DNA from: Pseudomonadota bacterium
GTDB lineage: Bacteria; Pseudomonadota; Alphaproteobacteria; Sphingomonadales; Sphingomonadaceae
Assembly (NCBI GenBank): GCA_021849075.1
Contig: JAJZTH010000030.1
Span: 1-38,616, forward strand
Direction of reading: 5' to 3'
Length of the DNA: 38,616 nt
Part shown: in pieces, positions 35,394 through 38,616 of the stretch
Layout: every line of letters starts with the position of its first letter
Numbering within the stretch: position 1 is the stretch's first letter
The notes under the pieces: generated by a model
Databases searched by the model: none
The model's input: only the letters and a program-made list of their open reading frames with translations
Told to the model about the DNA's origin: nothing
Made by a program: the position numbers and the translations under genes

Positions 35394-37400
35394 ATGCCGA
35401 AGGTCAAAGTAGACGGCGTAGAACTGGAAGTCCCGGCCGGGGCGACCGTTCTTCAGGCTTGCGAGCAGGCGGGGAAGGAAATCCCCCGTTTCTGCTATCA
35501 TGAGCGCCTTTCCATCGCGGGCAATTGCCGCATGTGCCTGGTCGAGGTGAAGCCCGGACCGCCCAAGCCGCAGGCTTCGTGCGCGCTGCCGGCCACCGAA
35601 GGCCAGGAAATTCGCACCGACAGCGAAATGGTCAAGAAGGCCCGCGAAGGGGTGATGGAGTTTCTGCTCATCAATCACCCGCTCGATTGCCCGATCTGCG
35701 ATCAGGGCGGCGAGTGCGACCTTCAGGATCAGTCGGTCGCCTATGGCCGTGGTTCGTCGCGCTATGACGAAAACAAGCGCGCCGTGACCGAGAAGAATAT
35801 GGGTCCGATCGTCAAGACGGTCATGACCCGCTGCATCCAGTGCACCCGTTGCGTGCGCTTTGCGGAAGAAGTCGCGGGCGTGCCGGAAATCGGCGCCATC
35901 TATCGCGGCGAAAATATGCAGATCACCACCTATCTCGAACATGCCGCCAAGAGCGAGCTGTCGGGTAATGTGGTCGATCTGTGCCCGGTCGGTGCGCTGA
36001 CCGCCAAGCCATACGCCTTCGAAGCGCGCCCGTGGGAATTGAAGAAGACCCATGCGATCGACGTGATGGATGCGCTGGGCACCAACATTCGCCTCGACAG
36101 CCGTGGTCGTCAGGTGCTGCGCGCCGTGCCGCGCATCAATGACGATGTGAATGAAGAGTGGGCGAGCGACAAGACCCGGCACAATGTCGACGGTCTGGTC
36201 CGCAAGCGTCTCGACAAGCCGTTCGTGCGCAAGGATGGCAAGCTGGTTCCGGCGACCTGGGCGGAAGCCTTCGCCGCCGTCGCCGCCGTCCAGCATGGCG
36301 GTAGCGTCGCGGCGATCGCGGGCGACCTGCTCGACTGCGAAACCATGTTCGCGGGCAAGGCGCTGGTCGAAAAGCTGGGCGGCACCATGCTGGAAGGCCG
36401 TCAGACCGGCCTGTCCTATGATGTGTCGAGCCTGTCGTCGGTGGTGTTCAACACGCCGCTGGCCGATCTGGAAACCGCAGACGTCATCCTGCTGGTCGGC
36501 ACCAACCTGCGCTGGGAAGCGCCGCTGGTGAACACCCGCATCCGCAAGGCGATCAAGAAGGGCGCGAAGGTCTTTGCCGTCGGTCCCGAATTCGATCTGA
36601 CCTACAAGGTTGAATGGCTGGGCAATGATGCGTCGCTGCTGGCCAAGCTGCCGGAAGCTGTGGTCGAAGCCTTCAAGGGCGCTGCCCGTCCGGCGATGAT
36701 CGTCGGTGGCGGCGTGCTGGCCAAGGACGGCGCGCATGGCGACACGCTGGCGCTGGTCGAGACGCTGGACCTGATCAAGGATGGCTGGAACGGCTATAAT
36801 GTCCTGCACTTCGCGGCGGCGCGCATGGGCGGCCTGATGCTGGGCTATGCGACCAAGGGCGGCATCAAGGCGGTGGCTGAGGCCGCCCCCAAGCTGCTCT
36901 TCTCGCTGGGCGCGGATGAAGTCGATTATTCAGCCTTCGGCAGCAGCTTCAAAGTCTATGTCGGCCATCATGGCGACAAGGGCGCGCGTGCAGCCGACGT
37001 GATCCTGCCGGGCGCGACCTATGCCGAAAAGGCGGGCACCTACGTCAATCTGGAAGGCCGCGTGCAGTTCGGTGAAAAAGCCGTGTTCGCGCCGGGCGAC
37101 GCCCGCGAGGACTGGTCGATCCTGCGCGCGCTTTCCGACGCGCTGGGCGCCAAGCTGCCGTTCGACAGCTTCGAACAGCTGCGCGCCGAAATGGCCAAGG
37201 CGGTGCCGGCGCTGGGCGTCGAAGGTCTGGCCGACTATGGCTGGTCCGTGCCTTTGCTGCCGACCGGCGCGACCGGCGAACTGGGTTCGCCGATCAAGGA
37301 TTTCTATCTGACCAACGCCATCTGCCGCGCCAGCCCGACGATGCAGCAATGCTCGGCCGAACTGGTCCACGGCGTTGAGTTCGCGGAGGCCGCAGAGTGA
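35394..37400 (+). CDS. nuoG: NADH-quinone oxidoreductase subunit G
   Basis: A 668-residue subunit with an N-terminal ferredoxin domain: [20 protein letters not shown] binds [2Fe-2S]; [18 protein letters not shown] and [16 protein letters not shown] with [12 protein letters not shown] bind two [4Fe-4S] clusters. The rest is a molybdopterin-oxidoreductase-like domain that has lost the cofactor, as usual in NuoG. The ATG lies two bases after the nuoF stop. Confidence 0.96.
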   Translation: MPKVKVDGVELEVPAGATVLQACEQAGKEIPRFCYHERLSIAGNCRMCLVEVKPGPPKPQASCALPATEGQEIRTDSEMVKKAREGVMEFLLINHPLDCPICDQGGECDLQDQSVAYGRGSSRYDENKRAVTEKNMGPIVKTVMTRCIQCTRCVRFAEEVAGVPEIGAIYRGENMQITTYLEHAAKSELSGNVVDLCPVGALTAKPYAFEARPWELKKTHAIDVMDALGTNIRLDSRGRQVLRAVPRINDDVNEEWASDKTRHNVDGLVRKRLDKPFVRKDGKLVPATWAEAFAAVAAVQHGGSVAAIAGDLLDCETMFAGKALVEKLGGTMLEGRQTGLSYDVSSLSSVVFNTPLADLETADVILLVGTNLRWEAPLVNTRIRKAIKKGAKVFAVGPEFDLTYKVEWLGNDASLLAKLPEAVVEAFKGAARPAMIVGGGVLAKDGAHGDTLALVETLDLIKDGWNGYNVLHFAAARMGGLMLGYATKGGIKAVAEAAPKLLFSLGADEVDYSAFGSSFKVYVGHHGDKGARAADVILPGATYAEKAGTYVNLEGRVQFGEKAVFAPGDAREDWSILRALSDALGAKLPFDSFEQLRAEMAKAVPALGVEGLADYGWSVPLLPTGATGELGSPIKDFYLTNAICRASPTMQQCSAELVHGVEFAEAAE

Positions 37401-38437
37401 CCGCATTTTTCCAGGGTTTAGGGCTGCCGTTCGAAGGCGCCTGGCTGCTTTCCACCATCATCGGCATTCTCGTCATCGCGCTGCCGCTGATGCTGGCTGT
37501 CGCCATGATCATCTATGCCGACCGCAAAATCTGGGCAGCCATGGCGCTGCGCCGTGGTCCCAACGTCGTTGGTCCGTTCGGCCTGCTCCAGTCCTTCGCG
37601 GACGGCCTGAAGGTATTCCTTCAGGAAACCATCGTTCCGTCGGCCGCGAACAAGACCTTGTTCCTGATCGCGCCGATCATCACCTTCACCGTGGCGCTGA
37701 TGGCCTGGGCCGTCATCCCCTTCGGTGCGGGTGTGCTGGTGTCGAACATTAATGTCGGCCTGCTCTACATTCTCGCCATCTCGTCGCTTGGCGTGTACGG
37801 CGTGGTGCTGTCGGGCTGGGCGTCCAACTCCAAATATCCCTTCTATTCCGCGATCCGCGCCTCCGCGCAGATGATCAGCTATGAAGTCTCGATCGGCTTC
37901 ATTCTGATCACCGTGGTTCTGTGGGCCGGCAGCTTCAACATGTCGGCGATCGTGGAAAGCCAGAAGGGCTATTACGGCTTCGTCAACGGCAATTTCGTCA
38001 ACCCGTTGCTGTTCCCGATGGCGATCATGTTCCTGATTTCGGCCATGGCGGAAACGGCGCGCGCGCCGTTCGACCTGACCGAAGCGGAGTCCGAACTGGT
38101 TGCAGGCTATCAGACCGAATATTCGTCCATGGCCTTCGCCCTGTTCTGGCTGGGTGAATATGCCAACGTGATCCTGATGTGCGGCCTGAACGCGATCCTG
38201 TTCTGGGGTGGTTATCTGCCGCCGTTCGACTGGGCGCCGCTTTATCTGGTGCCGGGCATCATCTGGTTCCTCCTCAAGATCGCTTTCTTCTTCTTCGTCT
38301 TCTCCTGGGTGAAGGCGACGGTGCCCCGCTATCGTTACGACCAGCTGATGCGGCTGGGCTGGAAAATCTTCCTGCCGACCTCGCTGCTGTTCGTCTTCCT
38401 GGTTTCGGGCTTCCTCATGCTGACAAGGTATTCGTGA
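37397..38437 (+). CDS. nuoH: NADH-quinone oxidoreductase subunit H
   Basis: A 346-residue membrane subunit with eight helices lining the quinone chamber. [43 protein letters not shown] and [28 protein letters not shown] are the conserved acidic loops. The GTG start overlaps the nuoG stop (GTGA). Confidence 0.96.
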   Translation: MTAFFQGLGLPFEGAWLLSTIIGILVIALPLMLAVAMIIYADRKIWAAMALRRGPNVVGPFGLLQSFADGLKVFLQETIVPSAANKTLFLIAPIITFTVALMAWAVIPFGAGVLVSNINVGLLYILAISSLGVYGVVLSGWASNSKYPFYSAIRASAQMISYEVSIGFILITVVLWAGSFNMSAIVESQKGYYGFVNGNFVNPLLFPMAIMFLISAMAETARAPFDLTEAESELVAGYQTEYSSMAFALFWLGEYANVILMCGLNAILFWGGYLPPFDWAPLYLVPGIIWFLLKIAFFFFVFSWVKATVPRYRYDQLMRLGWKIFLPTSLLFVFLVSGFLMLTRYS

Positions 38438-38438
38438 C

Positions 38439-38616
38439 ATGAGCCTTGGCTATTACGTCAAAAGCTTCACCCTCTGGGAGTTTGTGAAAGCGCACTGGCT
38501 GACCTTGAAGTATTTCTTCAAGCCCAAGGCGACGATCAACTATCCCTATGAGAAGAACCCGATTTCGCCGCGTTTCCGTGGTGAACATGCGCTGCGCCGC
38601 TATCCCAACGGGGAAG
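38439..38616 (+). CDS. nuoI: NADH-quinone oxidoreductase subunit I, 5' part (continues past the window)
   Basis: ATG 38439, one base after the nuoH stop, begins [20 protein letters not shown] and runs to the window edge through [20 protein letters not shown]. This is the N-terminal amphipathic helix and the '[14 protein letters not shown]' approach to the two [4Fe-4S] motifs of NuoI (23-kDa type); the cysteines lie beyond the window. Confidence 0.93.
   Translation, partial: MSLGYYVKSFTLWEFVKAHWLTLKYFFKPKATINYPYEKNPISPRFRGEHALRRYPNGE

Noticed and set aside
35115..36809. 564-residue minus-strand open frame opposite nuoF/nuoG
   Set aside because: Antisense to two certain complex I genes, with typical shadow composition and no family motifs.

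Overview
The window looks like chromosomal DNA from an alphaproteobacterium of the Sphingomonadaceae (Sphingobium/Sphingomonas type). The basis is the high GC content, the gene order (zapA-6S RNA-fau; tkt-gap-pgk with a class I aldolase; efp-suhB; nuoA onward), a DUF2842-type small protein, and three families of intergenic palindromic repeats that I recall as typical of sphingomonads. This assignment comes from gene content and style, not from a database search.

Layout. (1) 1-4909: a plus-strand run of membrane transporters: the 3' end of an MFS permease, an MHS-family (ProP-like) permease, a YbdG-type mechanosensitive channel coupled to it by an ATGA overlap, a possible 42-residue membrane peptide, and a ClC anion/proton antiporter. 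(2) 4910-8734: an accessory segment with visibly lower GC. It holds an intact IS30-family element with 27-bp perfect terminal inverted repeats and a TT target duplication, a minus-strand set of overlapping small genes of unknown function, a divergent XRE-type regulator beside a palindromic tandem site, two strong hairpins, and a 3' remnant of thyA. The remnant suggests that a rearrangement removed or displaced the front of a native thyA. (3) 8852-12740: E1-alpha, E1-beta and E2 of a branched-chain 2-oxoacid dehydrogenase. The spacers carry palindromic repeats, and one repeat copy is read in frame inside the E2 linker. (4) 12737-16386: a secreted hypothetical protein, an AI-2E family transporter, two identical tRNA-Asp genes, DUF2842, fau, 6S RNA, zapA and a coiled-coil small protein. 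(5) 16580-24015: central carbon metabolism (tkt, gap, pgk, class I fructose-bisphosphate aldolase) interrupted by a minus-strand MFS permease, with a small membrane protein after the aldolase. (6) 24117-29975: a DmpA-type P1 peptidase, thiE, an L,D-transpeptidase overlapping an M23 peptidase, efp, a secreted hypothetical and suhB. (7) 30448-38616: nuoA to nuoI (truncated by the window end), the NADH:quinone oxidoreductase operon, with nearly all junctions overlapping.

Most of the window is ordinary housekeeping. The parts most worth a second look are the accessory segment between the ClC gene and bkdA1, and the repeat-derived peptide in the E2 linker. Long antisense reading frames opposite most genes were judged to be shadows produced by high-GC codon use.
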